Shown here piece by piece: positions 33,070 to 41,764 of a stretch of 64,000 nucleotides of DNA. Position 1 is the first letter of the stretch. Every line of letters begins with the position of its first letter. The stretch comes from AC-32 sp963716865 (GTDB lineage Bacteria; Actinomycetota; Thermoleophilia; Gaiellales; Gaiellaceae). A program made the position numbers and the translations under genes. The stretch lies in assembly GCA_963716865.1 (NCBI GenBank), contig CAVQUF010000004.1, positions 496,001 through 560,000 of the forward strand. Direction: 5' to 3'. The notes beneath the pieces are model-generated. The model saw nothing but the letters and a program-made list of their open reading frames with translations. It was not told the origin of the DNA and did no database searches.

Positions 33070-33954
33070 TCAGGCCTCGAGCTTCTCGATCACGGGCCCG
33101 ACCGAGACCACGTGGCGCTTGAACTTCAGCTCTGACTCCTCGAGCCCCGCGGCGACCCCGATCAGCTGCGACAGGTGCAGGATCGGCATCGCGAAGTCTT
33201 TGCCGGTCGACTTGCGCAGCTTGAGCTGCCAGGCGTCGAGCGAGAGGTGGCACAGCGGGCACGGCGTGACCATCGCGTCGGCGCCGGCCTCCGTCGCCTG
33301 CTCGATCGGCTGGATCAGCTCGCCGAGCGCGACCTCCTCTCGCGCCTGGATGATCGGGAAGCCGCAGCACTTGATCTTCGCCGGGTAGTCCACCGGCTCG
33401 CCGCCACAGGCCTCGATGATCGCCTCGAGCGACCACGGCTTGTCCGGGTCCTCGAAGCCGAGGATCTTCGACGGCCGCAGGATCTGGCAGCCGTAGAACG
33501 GCGCGACGCGGAGCCCCTTCAGGCCCTTGTGCGCAACCTCCTTGAGCCGCTCGTAGCCGTCGCCCTCGGCGATCAGCCAGAGCAGGTGCTTGACCTCGAC
33601 CGCGCCCGAGTACGGCGGCGCGCCGACGGTCTCGAGGTTCACGTTCACGCGGGCGAGCAGGTCGGGATCGTTCTGCAGCTGGAAGTTCGCCTGCCGCAGG
33701 TTGAGCGTGCAGACGTTGCAGATCGTCAGCAGCGTGTCGCAGCCGGTCTCCTCCGCGTACGCGAGGATGCGTGCGTTCAGGTGCAGGTAGTAGTCCGGCT
33801 CGGCCTCGTGGATGTCTCCCGCGCCGCAGCAGGTGACCGACTCCAGCTCCACCAGCTCGAGCCCGACCTTCGGCGCGAGCGCCTTCGTCGAGCTGTTCAG
33901 CTCCTTCGCGGAGAGCGCCGCGAGGCACCCCGTGTAGTACGCGACCCTCCTCAC
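33070..33954 (-). CDS. HdrB-like membrane anchor subunit of succinate dehydrogenase/fumarate reductase (SdhE/MfrE type)
   Basis: 294 residues with two cysteine-rich CCG domains: YYTGCLAAL, TCCGAGDIHEA and TICNVC in the first half; FYGCQILRPS, KIKCCGFPIIQAR and TPCPLCHLSL in the second. This is the subunit that replaces cytochrome b/SdhCD in type-E quinone reductases, related to heterodisulfide reductase B. The second domain's noncubane-cluster cysteines look complete. It should mediate electron flow between the iron-sulfur subunit and menaquinone at the membrane. GTG 33954 overlaps the sdhB stop (GTGA). Confidence 0.9.
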   Translation of the reverse strand: MRRVAYYTGCLAALSAKELNSSTKALAPKVGLELVELESVTCCGAGDIHEAEPDYYLHLNARILAYAEETGCDTLLTICNVCTLNLRQANFQLQNDPDLLARVNVNLETVGAPPYSGAVEVKHLLWLIAEGDGYERLKEVAHKGLKGLRVAPFYGCQILRPSKILGFEDPDKPWSLEAIIEACGGEPVDYPAKIKCCGFPIIQAREEVALGELIQPIEQATEAGADAMVTPCPLCHLSLDAWQLKLRKSTGKDFAMPILHLSQLIGVAAGLEESELKFKRHVVSVGPVIEKLEA

Positions 33955-34985
33955 TGCTCTTCCTCCCGTTCCTCCGACTCCTGCTGGAACTCGATCCGGC
34001 TGAGGGCGTGCTCGCCCTGGACGATCCCGAGCGCGCCCTCGCGGCCCTGCTCCTTGACGAGCTCGCGCAGCTGACGGGCCTCCTTCACGTCCTTCGCGAC
34101 GTGCGGCGGGAACGGGAAGGGGACCTTGCCGTGCCTGGCGAGCCTGAGCGCGAACCGGGTCTGCTTGATCGCCTCGAGCAGTCCCTGCGTCTTCGGGACG
34201 AGCTCGGTCTCGCGCAACCAGCCCGTCGTCTCGGCCGAGCGGACGAACCACTTCGCGTGCTTCGCGCCCATGTCGTGGTCGATCCCCTGCTTGACCGACT
34301 CGGCGCCGAGCTTGGCGATCGCGTCGCGCGGGTCGACGCCCTTCGGGCAGCGCTCGTTGCAGAAGTAGCAGCGCGTGCAGTCCCAGATCCCGTGCTCCTC
34401 GTTGAGCTCGTTCAGCCGCTCGACGTCCGCCTGGTCGCGCGCGTCGCCGACGAAGCGGAAGCCCTTCGCGAGCGCCGCGGGCCCGAGGAACTCCGGGTCG
34501 GACTCCATCGAGTTGCACTCCGAGACGCAGCAGCCGCACATGATGCAAAGGGCTTCTTTGTGGATTGCGTTCATCTCCTGCTGGGAGACGATCCGCTCCT
34601 TCTCGGCGACCTCGTCGTAGCCTGGGTCGAGCCAGGGCTTGACGGCGCGGATCTTGCCCCAGAACGGCGCCATGTCCACGACGAGGTCCTTGAGCACCGG
34701 CATGTTCCCCATCGCGGAGATGACGGGCACGTGCCCGGCGTCGGCGATCGGCTTCATCCGCTCCTTGCAGGCGAGCACCGCGCGCCCGTCCATCCGCATC
34801 CCGCAGGAGCCGCAGATCATCATGCGGCAGCTCTTCCGATAGGCGAGCGTGCCGTCGTGCTTGTCCTTGATCAGGTCGAGCACGTCGAGCAGGCAGGCCC
34901 ACTCGGGAGCGTCCACCTCGTACTCCCGCAGCGCTCGCTCGCCCGTCTCCGGGTCGAAACGCCAGATCTTGAGGGCGACGTCCAT
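33951..34985 (-). CDS. sdhB: Succinate dehydrogenase/fumarate reductase iron-sulfur subunit
   Basis: 344 residues, longer than the usual 235-260. The [2Fe-2S] ligands are in CRMMICGSCGMRMDG with a later AC, the [4Fe-4S] ligands in CIMCGCCVSEC and the third cluster in CTRCYFCNERCP. The last 100 residues (after KLGAESVKQGIDHDMG) form a C-terminal extension ending in a Glu-rich tail, perhaps contacting the HdrB-like anchor. It passes electrons from the flavoprotein to quinone. The start overlaps the stop of the lipoprotein gene (TGATG). Confidence 0.94.
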   Translation of the reverse strand: MDVALKIWRFDPETGERALREYEVDAPEWACLLDVLDLIKDKHDGTLAYRKSCRMMICGSCGMRMDGRAVLACKERMKPIADAGHVPVISAMGNMPVLKDLVVDMAPFWGKIRAVKPWLDPGYDEVAEKERIVSQQEMNAIHKEALCIMCGCCVSECNSMESDPEFLGPAALAKGFRFVGDARDQADVERLNELNEEHGIWDCTRCYFCNERCPKGVDPRDAIAKLGAESVKQGIDHDMGAKHAKWFVRSAETTGWLRETELVPKTQGLLEAIKQTRFALRLARHGKVPFPFPPHVAKDVKEARQLRELVKEQGREGALGIVQGEHALSRIEFQQESEEREEEQ

Positions 34986-35773
34986 CAGCCTCCTTGGAAC
35001 GCGTTCATGAAGTCCACCACCGAGTTGCTCGGCGGCGGCGTGATCGTCACGGGCGAGCCGAAGTCGTGTAGCTCCATCGTGACCTTCGGCGCACGGGCGC
35101 CCGACGTGGCGGGTCGGTACGCAACCTTCCGGACGTAGCCGTTCCCGTCCACCCAGACCTCGACCGGCTGCTTCGTCGACCCGCTCGCCTTGAGCGCGCT
35201 GCGGAGCGACTGGCGCACGCTGCCGCTTGCCTCGGCCGCAGCTCGCTCGAGGTCGACGGTCACCTTGTAGTGCGTGGTGTCGACACCCTGGACCGACTCG
35301 CGGCCGAGCTTCTTCGCCTCGCCCGACCCGCGCAGGTAGGCCAGCGCGCTCGCGGGATTCGGGCTCGTGCTCTGCAGGCCGCCGAGGTCGATGCCACGCT
35401 GCTGCGCGATCCGCCCGAGGTCGAGCTTGAACCACTGCTTCCCGGGAGGCAGGCCGAGCTGCGAGATCGCCGTGGAGTGCATGTAGAGCACGTTTCCGGT
35501 GCTGACCGTGTCGACGGTGAACTCCTTGCCGTTCGCGGTGACCGTCATCTTCAGGTGGCCGGAGGCGTCCTTGCCGGTGTTGAAGACGCCGCTGCCGCTG
35601 CCGCGCGCGCCGGCGCCCGAGATCGTGAAGTTGGCCTTGAAGCTCCCGACGCTGGAGGTCTTCTCGGCGGCCGACGCGATCTGGTCGCCTCCGCCGCCAC
35701 CGCCGCCACCGCCGCAGCCGGCGAGCACGACCGCAGGGGCCAGCATCACGACGGCCCCGCCCGACCACCGCAT
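34985..35773 (-). CDS. LppX/LprG-like lipoprotein inside the sdh operon
   Basis: 262 residues. The signal peptide ends in the lipobox VLAGC followed by nine glycines, so it is anchored outside the membrane. The remaining domain (VGSFKANFTISGAG, MTVTANGKEFTVDTVSTGNVLYMHS, LDLGRI, PVEVWVDGNGYVRKVAYRP) matches the LolA-like beta fold of LppX/LprAFG lipoproteins, which carry lipids across the periplasm in mycobacteria. It overlaps sdhA and sdhB by one base each (TGATG twice), so it is fully embedded between the two catalytic subunits. Any link to quinone or lipid supply is inference. Confidence 0.88.
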   Translation of the reverse strand: MRWSGGAVVMLAPAVVLAGCGGGGGGGGGDQIASAAEKTSSVGSFKANFTISGAGARGSGSGVFNTGKDASGHLKMTVTANGKEFTVDTVSTGNVLYMHSTAISQLGLPPGKQWFKLDLGRIAQQRGIDLGGLQSTSPNPASALAYLRGSGEAKKLGRESVQGVDTTHYKVTVDLERAAAEASGSVRQSLRSALKASGSTKQPVEVWVDGNGYVRKVAYRPATSGARAPKVTMELHDFGSPVTITPPPSNSVVDFMNAFQGG

Positions 35774-37446
35774 CAGTACGTCCTCTCCATCGGCTGCCAC
35801 CTTGTCATGGTCACCGGCTTCCAGTTGAGCTTCGGCGCGCCGTCCCGCCACGTGACGATCGTGTGGCGGAGGAAGTTCTCGTCGTCGCGGTCGGGGAAGT
35901 CGTACGGCCGGGCGTGGGCGCCGCGGCTCTCCTTGCGCTCGATCCCGGCCACGACCATGCAGTCTGCGAGCTCGAGCAGGAAGCCGAGCTCCAGCGCCTG
36001 CGTGAGGTCGTTGTTGAACACCTGGCCCTTGTCCTCGACCACCACGCGCTCGAAGCGCTCGCGCAGCGAGGCGACGATCTCGCCCTGCTCTCGCATCTGC
36101 TCCTCGCGCCTGAAGACGCCGAAGTTCACGTGCATCGTCTCGGCGAGCTCGTTGCGGATCGACCAGGGTCGCTCGCCCTCCTTGCGGTCGAGCAGCTCGC
36201 GCAGCTCCCGCTCGGTGTCGGTCTCGAACGACTCCGGGACCTCGACGGTCGTGTGCGAGAGCGCGTACTCGGCCGCGTGCGCGCCGGAGCGCTTGCCGAA
36301 CGTGATCGTCTCCATCAGCGCGTTGCCGCCGAGCCGGTTTGCGCCGTGGACGGAGACGCACGCGCACTCACCGGCGGCGTAGAGGCCCTCCAGCGACGTC
36401 CGCCCCCAGACGTCCGTGTCCACGCCGCCCATGTGGTAGTGGGCGCCGGGCCGGACCGGGATCGGCTCGTAGATCGGATCCACGCCCGCGAAGACCATCG
36501 ACAGCTCGCGCGTCCCGTGCAGGCGCTCGAGGATCTTCTCGGCGCCGAGATGGCGAAGGTCGAGCAGGACGTTGCCGTCCACCCCCCGGCCCTCGTCGAT
36601 CTCGGTCTGCTCGGCGCGCGAGATGACGTCCCGAGAGGCGAGCTCCATCGCGTTCGGCGCGTACCGCTCGAGGAAGCGCTTCCCCTCCGAGTTGAGCAGG
36701 TAGGCCCCCTCGCCGCGGCAGCCCTCGGTGATCAGCACTCCGGTGGGCGCGAGCGTGGTCGGGTGGAACTGCATCATCTCCATGTCCTCGAGCGCGACCC
36801 CGACGCGGAGCGCCTGGGCCATCCCGTCGCCCGTGCACGCGTAGGCGTTGGTCGTCCCCGTGTAGAGCCGCCCGGCGCCGCCGGTGGCGAGGATGACCGT
36901 CTTGGCGCCGATCGAGGCGAGGCCGCCGTCGAGCAGGTTCCACGCGATCACCCCCTGGCACCGGTCCTGGTGCTCGACCAGCTTCCAGACGAAGAACTCC
37001 TCGTAGACCTTCAGGTCGCGCTTCAGCACCTGCTCGTAGAGCACGTGCACGAGGACGTGGCCGGTGATGTCGGCCGCGTAGGCGGTACGGGGCTCGCCGG
37101 CGGCGCCGAACGGCCGCTGCGCAATCCGCCCGTCCTCGGTGCGCGAGAAGACGGCGCCCCAGTTCTCGAGCTGGTAGACGTCGTCGGGCGCCTCGTTGCA
37201 GAGGATCTCGATCGCGTCCTGGTCGCCGAGGTAGTCCGAGCCCTTGACGGTGTCGAATGCGTGCTTCTCGGGGTCGTCCTCGGACGCGTTCCCGAGCGCC
37301 GCGTTGATGCCGCCCTCGGCCGCGCCGGAGTGGCTGCGAACCGGGTGGATCTTGGAGATGAGGGCCACGTCGGCCCCGGCGTCGTGCGCTTCGATAGCCG
37401 CCCGCATTCCGGCGCAGCCGGCACCGACGACGAGCACGTCGTGCAT
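35773..37446 (-). CDS. sdhA: Succinate dehydrogenase/fumarate reductase flavoprotein subunit
   Basis: 557 residues from ATG 37446; an in-frame GTG lies 3 codons earlier. FAD-binding VVGAGCAGMRAA, the flavinylation-type segment RSHSGAAEGGINAAL, substrate motifs FHPTTL, EGCRGEGAYLLNSEGKRF and HYHMGGVDTD, and the C-terminal Arg/His active-site region HGANRLGGNALMETITFGK are all present. It interconverts succinate and fumarate. It is the first gene of the sdhA-lipoprotein-sdhB-anchor operon. Direction (oxidation or fumarate reduction) cannot be decided from sequence, but the nearby TCA genes favour succinate oxidation. Confidence 0.95.
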   Translation of the reverse strand: MHDVLVVGAGCAGMRAAIEAHDAGADVALISKIHPVRSHSGAAEGGINAALGNASEDDPEKHAFDTVKGSDYLGDQDAIEILCNEAPDDVYQLENWGAVFSRTEDGRIAQRPFGAAGEPRTAYAADITGHVLVHVLYEQVLKRDLKVYEEFFVWKLVEHQDRCQGVIAWNLLDGGLASIGAKTVILATGGAGRLYTGTTNAYACTGDGMAQALRVGVALEDMEMMQFHPTTLAPTGVLITEGCRGEGAYLLNSEGKRFLERYAPNAMELASRDVISRAEQTEIDEGRGVDGNVLLDLRHLGAEKILERLHGTRELSMVFAGVDPIYEPIPVRPGAHYHMGGVDTDVWGRTSLEGLYAAGECACVSVHGANRLGGNALMETITFGKRSGAHAAEYALSHTTVEVPESFETDTERELRELLDRKEGERPWSIRNELAETMHVNFGVFRREEQMREQGEIVASLRERFERVVVEDKGQVFNNDLTQALELGFLLELADCMVVAGIERKESRGAHARPYDFPDRDDENFLRHTIVTWRDGAPKLNWKPVTMTRWQPMERTY

Positions 37447-37517
37447 CGCTTCCACTGCGTACGGACGCTATCGGAACGCCGGGCCTCGTTGCGCGGTTCG
37501 TTTCGGAGGCACCGGGG

Positions 37518-37523
37518 TAGACT
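37518..37523 (+). promoter_or_regulatory. -10 box TAGACT of pckA
   Basis: TAGACT is followed after 6 nt by GTG 37530. The sdhA gene diverges from the same 83-bp region. Confidence 0.5.
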
Positions 37524-37529
37524 CCGTCC

Positions 37530-39062
37530 GTGGCCAAGATGCTGTTTCGGCTGCCGGACGCGGCCGCCGTCGTCGTCAACCCGACCCCGCAGGAGCTCAA
37601 GGAGCTCGCGGCGCGCATGCCGAACGCGCAGTGGACGCGCTACGGGAGCCTGAACGTCCAGACCGAGGTCGTCAGCCGCTCCAAGGGCTCGACGTTCATC
37701 GTCACCGACGAGCCCGACGGCCAGAACCAGGCGATCTCGCGCGACGAAGGCGAGCGCTGGGCCCGGCGCCAGGACGAGTACATCGCGGAGCAGGAGATGG
37801 TCGTGGTCGACGGCTACATCGGGAACGACCCCGAGTTCGGCACGCCAGCCCGCCTCTACATCGAGGCCGCCAACGCGAACATCGCGGGCATGCAGCAGCA
37901 GCTCTACTTCTCGCCGGCCGAAGAGGAGATCGAGCCCGAGCTGACCGTCATCTACACGCCGAATCTGAAGGCCGAGGGCTACCCCGACGACCGCCTGATC
38001 TCGGTCGACCTCGAGCAGGGCGTGACGCGCGTCTTCAACTCGGACTACTTCGGCGAGTCGAAGAAGGGCGGCCTGCGGATGTGGAACAAGCTCGTCTACG
38101 ACCGCGGCGGGATCCCGCTGCACGCGGGCTGCAAGATCATCCCCACGGAGCGCGGCAAGCGCGTGGGCCTGATCGTCGGGCTCTCGGGCACGGGCAAGAC
38201 GACGACCACGTTCACGCGCCAGAACGGCTCGCTGCCGGTACAGGACGACTTCGTCGCCTGGATGCCGAACGGCCGCGTCTACGCGACCGAGAACGGCTGC
38301 TTCGCGAAGACGTTCGGCCTCAACCCCGAGGACGAGCCGACCATCTACGGCGCCGTGACCCAGCCCGACTCGTACCTCGAGAACGTCTCCCAGCACGGCG
38401 ACGAGCCGGACTTCTACGACACGAACTACACCTCGAACGGCCGCGCGACGTTCCCGTTCCCGGTGATCGAGGCCGCGTCCGCCGACGAGATCGAGGAGGC
38501 GCACTTCCTCCTCGTCCTGAACAAGAACGAGAACATCGTCCCGGCGGTTGCGAAGCTCGAGGGGCCGCAGGCGGCGGCCTTCTTCATGCTCGGCGAGACG
38601 ACCGGCACGAGCGCGGGCGGCGCCGACGAGGCCGGCAAGTTCCTGCGCGTGCCCGGCACGAACCCGTTCTTCCCGATGCCGCACGACCTCCAGGGCAACC
38701 GCTTCCTCGAGCTGCTCGCAGAGCACCCGCTCGAGGTGTACGTGATGAACACCGGGCGCGTCGGGGGCCCCGAGGACGACGAGCGCTCGCTCAAGGTGCG
38801 GATCAAGCATTCCTCGGCGATCGTCAAGGGGATCGCGGAGGACACGATCGAGTGGGAGCGGGACCCGGACTTCGGCTACCTCGTCGCGTCCGCGGTGCCG
38901 GGGATCGACGACCACGGGGTTCTCCAGCCGCGGAAGCTCTACGAGGAGCAGGGCCGCGGCGACGAGTACCGCGTGCTCGTCGAGCGCTTCAAGGCCGAGC
39001 GGGCCGAGTTCCTGCGCGGCTTCTCGAGCCTGAGCGACGAGATCGTCGCGGCCGTCTCCTAG
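37530..39062 (+). CDS. pckA: Phosphoenolpyruvate carboxykinase (ATP)
   Basis: 510 residues. The kinase-1a P-loop GLSGTGKTTTT, the preceding substrate region IPLHAGCKII, the metal motif VQDDFVAWM, and the adenine-binding region NTGRVGG identify the ATP-using type, not the GTP enzyme most actinobacteria carry. It converts oxaloacetate to PEP for gluconeogenesis. The GTG start has a leaderless promoter. Length is close to the family's roughly 530. It is placed divergently from sdh, within the central-carbon cluster of the window. Confidence 0.95.
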   Translation: MAKMLFRLPDAAAVVVNPTPQELKELAARMPNAQWTRYGSLNVQTEVVSRSKGSTFIVTDEPDGQNQAISRDEGERWARRQDEYIAEQEMVVVDGYIGNDPEFGTPARLYIEAANANIAGMQQQLYFSPAEEEIEPELTVIYTPNLKAEGYPDDRLISVDLEQGVTRVFNSDYFGESKKGGLRMWNKLVYDRGGIPLHAGCKIIPTERGKRVGLIVGLSGTGKTTTTFTRQNGSLPVQDDFVAWMPNGRVYATENGCFAKTFGLNPEDEPTIYGAVTQPDSYLENVSQHGDEPDFYDTNYTSNGRATFPFPVIEAASADEIEEAHFLLVLNKNENIVPAVAKLEGPQAAAFFMLGETTGTSAGGADEAGKFLRVPGTNPFFPMPHDLQGNRFLELLAEHPLEVYVMNTGRVGGPEDDERSLKVRIKHSSAIVKGIAEDTIEWERDPDFGYLVASAVPGIDDHGVLQPRKLYEEQGRGDEYRVLVERFKAERAEFLRGFSSLSDEIVAAVS

Positions 39063-39090
39063 CCCCGGTTTCCGAGGTTTCCGAAGTCCG

Positions 39091-40443
39091 TCAGGGCACG
39101 CGCTCGACCGCGAACAGGCGCCACTCGCCGGGGACGCCCTTGAGCTCGGCCGTGCCGCGCTCGCTGAACTCGATCCCGGCTCCGGCCACGAGATCCTTCA
39201 CGGTCGAGGAGACCAGCACCTCGCCCGCGCCCGCCTCGCTCGCCACGCGCGCGCCGATGTGGACGGCGATCCCGCCGACCTTGCCGTCGATCACCTCGCA
39301 CTCGCCCGTGTGCAGGCCCGCGCGGATGTCGATCCCGAGATCCTTGACGGACGAGGCGATCTCGCTCGCGCAGCGGATAGCCCGTGCCGGTCCGTCGAAG
39401 CTCGCGAAGAACCCGTCGCCCGCTGTATCGAGCTCGCGTCCGCGGAAGCGCGTCAGCTCGCCGCGAATCAGGCCGTGGTGCTGCGTCAACACCTCGCGCC
39501 AGCCGCGATCGCCGAGCTCCACGGCCTTCGCGGTCGAGCCGACGATGTCGGTGAAGAGGATCGTCGCGAGCACGCGCTCGGGTTCCGCCTCCAGGGCTTT
39601 CCGCTGCTCCCAGGCGGGCTCGAGGAACGCCTCGATCTCGTCCAGAGCGGCGGGCGTATTGCCGGCCGCGATTGCGTGCTCGCTTCCCGGGAGCTCGACG
39701 TGCTTCGCCTCACGGATGTGCTCGGCGAGGTAGCGCGAGCCTCCGGAGATGTACGGATCGTCGCCACTCCGGTAGAGGACCATGGTCGGCACGCGGATCG
39801 CGCCTAGCACGGCGCGGATGTCGACGTCGCGATTCATCCGCACGAGCGCAGCGACCGCGCCGGGGCTCGCGCTCTGGCGAAGCAACGTCGCAAACGCGGC
39901 TTGCTCGTCCGCGCTCGAGTCCGGAAAGATCTCCTCGGCCGTCTTTCGAACGTAGGCAGGAGTTCCCCACTCGCGCATCTCTTCGAGCTCGGCCTGATGT
40001 TCCTCGTCGGTCACTCCCCACGGATAGTCGGATGCCTTTCGGTCGCAGGCGTAGGTCCCGAAGAGGACGAGCGCCCAGCAGCGCTCGGGGTAGGTCGCAG
40101 CGAACAGCGCGCACATCGGGCCGCCTTCAGAGGCTCCGAGGATCGCCGCCTGCTCCGAGCCGGCCGCGTCCATCACGGCGCGGATGTCGTCCATCCGGGT
40201 CTCGAGGGTCGGAACGCCTTCGACCCGGTCGGACATGCCTGTTCCGCGCTTGTCGAGACGGATCAGGCGCGAGAAGGACGAGAGCCGCTCGACCAGCCTG
40301 ACGTAGGAGGGCACCTGCCACGCAAGCTCGACGTGCGAGACGAACGCCGGCGCATAGACGAGGTCGAACGGACCCTCGCCGGTGACCTGGTAGGCGATGT
40401 GGACGTCCCCGCTCAGCGCATAGCGGGTCTCGGGAGCCTGCAT
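39091..40443 (-). CDS. Alpha/beta-hydrolase fused to class III adenylyl/guanylyl cyclase
   Basis: 450 residues. The N-terminal 270 are an alpha/beta hydrolase: nucleophile elbow GASEGGP, oxyanion region, acid in the RSGDDPYI area and His in PGSEHA. The rest is a class III cyclase: TILFTDIVGST with the first metal Asp, DTAGDGFFASF with the second, and DIRAGLHTGE with VHIGARV near the end. The transition-state Asn/Arg pair seems present as HIGARV. Such fusions are known in actinobacteria; the hydrolase domain may sense a small ligand. The small CNB-domain protein at 27.2 kb could be one receptor for the product, which is conjecture. Confidence 0.9.
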   Translation of the reverse strand: MQAPETRYALSGDVHIAYQVTGEGPFDLVYAPAFVSHVELAWQVPSYVRLVERLSSFSRLIRLDKRGTGMSDRVEGVPTLETRMDDIRAVMDAAGSEQAAILGASEGGPMCALFAATYPERCWALVLFGTYACDRKASDYPWGVTDEEHQAELEEMREWGTPAYVRKTAEEIFPDSSADEQAAFATLLRQSASPGAVAALVRMNRDVDIRAVLGAIRVPTMVLYRSGDDPYISGGSRYLAEHIREAKHVELPGSEHAIAAGNTPAALDEIEAFLEPAWEQRKALEAEPERVLATILFTDIVGSTAKAVELGDRGWREVLTQHHGLIRGELTRFRGRELDTAGDGFFASFDGPARAIRCASEIASSVKDLGIDIRAGLHTGECEVIDGKVGGIAVHIGARVASEAGAGEVLVSSTVKDLVAGAGIEFSERGTAELKGVPGEWRLFAVERVP

Positions 40444-40500
40444 GGCCGCACGCTAACCCTTCGGCGCGGGAATCGCGACGGTCGCGGCGAACCGTCACGC

Positions 40501-41331
40501 ATGAGGGACGAGATCGAACGCTTTCTCGCGAGCCCGGCGCTCGCCGACTCGACGCGGCGCGCCTACCGAGTGGACGTGGAGGAGTTCGCCCGCTGGCTCG
40601 AGCGGCGCGGGACGCGGCTGGAGGACATCGACGTGCGGGCGCTCGCGGACTACGCGGCCGAGCTCGGACGCGCGCGGCCTCGCAAGCTCGCGCCGGCCAC
40701 GATCGGGCGGAAGCTCGCCGCGGTGCGCGCGTTCCTGCGGCACGCTCTCGGCGCCGAGCGCGTTCCGGACGCTTCGTTCGCCCCGCGGCGCCCCCGGCGC
40801 CTGCCGGATGCGCCGCGCCCGTCGGAGGTCGACGTCGAGCTCGACGCGCTCGAGGGCACGACGCCCCTGGCGATCCGCAACCGCGCGCTCGTCGAGCTCG
40901 TCTACTCGGCCGGCCTGCGCTCGCAGGAGGCTGTCGACCTCGACCTGGCGGACGTCGACTTCGAGCAGGAGCTCGTCCACGTCCGCGGCAAGGGCGGCAA
41001 GGAGCGCGTCGTCCCGCTCGGCGAGGAGGCCTCGCACCGGCTCGCGCTCTACCTCCGGGGTGCGCGCCCGCAGCTGGCCCGCGGCGCCGAGAACGCGCTC
41101 TTCCTCTCAGCGCGCGGGCGCCGGCTCGACACGAGCACGCTCCGCCGGCTCCTCCCCCACCCGCATCGCCTGCGGCACGCCTTCGCGACCCACCTGCTCG
41201 AGGGCGGGGCCGACCTCCGCACGATCCAGGAGCTGCTCGGCCACAGCTCGCTGTCGACGACGCAGATGTACAGCCACGTCGACGCGAGGCGTCTCCGCAA
41301 GGTGTACGACAAGGCGCACCCTCGGTCCTGA
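40501..41331 (+). CDS. Tyrosine recombinase, XerC/XerD type
   Basis: 276 residues. The SAM-like N-terminal core-binding domain (STRRAYRVDVEEFARWLERRG) and catalytic domain are normal. Catalytic residues: Arg in SAGLRSQEAVDL, Lys in RGKGGKERVV, the HRLRH box, His in LLGHSSLSTTQ and nucleophile Tyr in QMYSHV. Xer proteins resolve chromosome dimers at dif. The region before HRLRH (RRLLPHPHRLRH) is shortened by roughly 20-25 residues relative to the other copy, so the fold may be compact or functionally altered. A second Xer gene lies 0.9 kb downstream. Confidence 0.9.
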   Translation: MRDEIERFLASPALADSTRRAYRVDVEEFARWLERRGTRLEDIDVRALADYAAELGRARPRKLAPATIGRKLAAVRAFLRHALGAERVPDASFAPRRPRRLPDAPRPSEVDVELDALEGTTPLAIRNRALVELVYSAGLRSQEAVDLDLADVDFEQELVHVRGKGGKERVVPLGEEASHRLALYLRGARPQLARGAENALFLSARGRRLDTSTLRRLLPHPHRLRHAFATHLLEGGADLRTIQELLGHSSLSTTQMYSHVDARRLRKVYDKAHPRS

Positions 41332-41341
41332 CACGCCTCAC

Positions 41342-41367
41342 ATTATGTGATATTTTTATCACGTAAT
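41342..41367. promoter_or_regulatory. Inverted-repeat operator overlapping the arsR-type start codon
   Basis: Arms ATTATGTGATA (41342-41352) and TATCACGTAAT (41357-41367) are near-perfect inverted repeats around TTTT in an AT-rich island. The site covers the TATTTT box and the ATG, so the regulator would block its own leaderless transcription. Confidence 0.65.
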
Positions 41368-41701
41368 GGACGACGCCCAGGTGTGGAAGGCACTCGGTTC
41401 GCCCCACCGGCGGGCTCTGCTCGACGCGCTCCGCGCCGGCCCGATGACGACGACCGCGCTGTGCGAGGTGCTGCCGCAGCTCTCGCGCTACGCGGTCATG
41501 CAGCACCTCGCGGTGCTGGAGCGGGCCGGCGTGGTGCTCGTCCGACGAGAAGGCCGAGAGCGCTGGAACGAGCTCAACGCCGTCCCGATCCAGCGCGAGC
41601 TCGAGCGGTGGCTGAACAGCTTCCAGCAGGCGACCGCGTCGCAGCTGCTGGCGTTCGAGCGTCACCTGCAGGCGTCCGCACCGAAGGAGAAGGAGGAGTG
41701 A
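41366..41701 (+). CDS. ArsR-family winged-helix repressor
   Basis: 111 residues with the ArsR/SmtB core: VWKALGSPHRRALLDALRAG, TTALCEVLPQLSRYAVMQHLAVLERAGVV and VLVRREGRERWNELN. No metal-binding cysteines are present, so it is probably of the organic-ligand type often paired with AHSA1-domain proteins. The inverted repeat over its start codon suggests autorepression. The TGA stop is followed directly by the AHSA1-domain region in the same frame. Confidence 0.9.
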   Translation: MDDAQVWKALGSPHRRALLDALRAGPMTTTALCEVLPQLSRYAVMQHLAVLERAGVVLVRREGRERWNELNAVPIQRELERWLNSFQQATASQLLAFERHLQASAPKEKEE

Positions 41702-41764
41702 TGCATCCCGATTCGGCACATCGCGTTCACCAACGAGCTGAGCTTCGCCCGCCCGCGCGAGGAG

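Noticed and set aside
39091..40443. Defence system (cyclase-type CBASS) from the cyclase fusion
   Set aside because: The cyclase is class III with an alpha/beta hydrolase, not a CD-NTase, and no effector or ubiquitin-like genes are adjacent.
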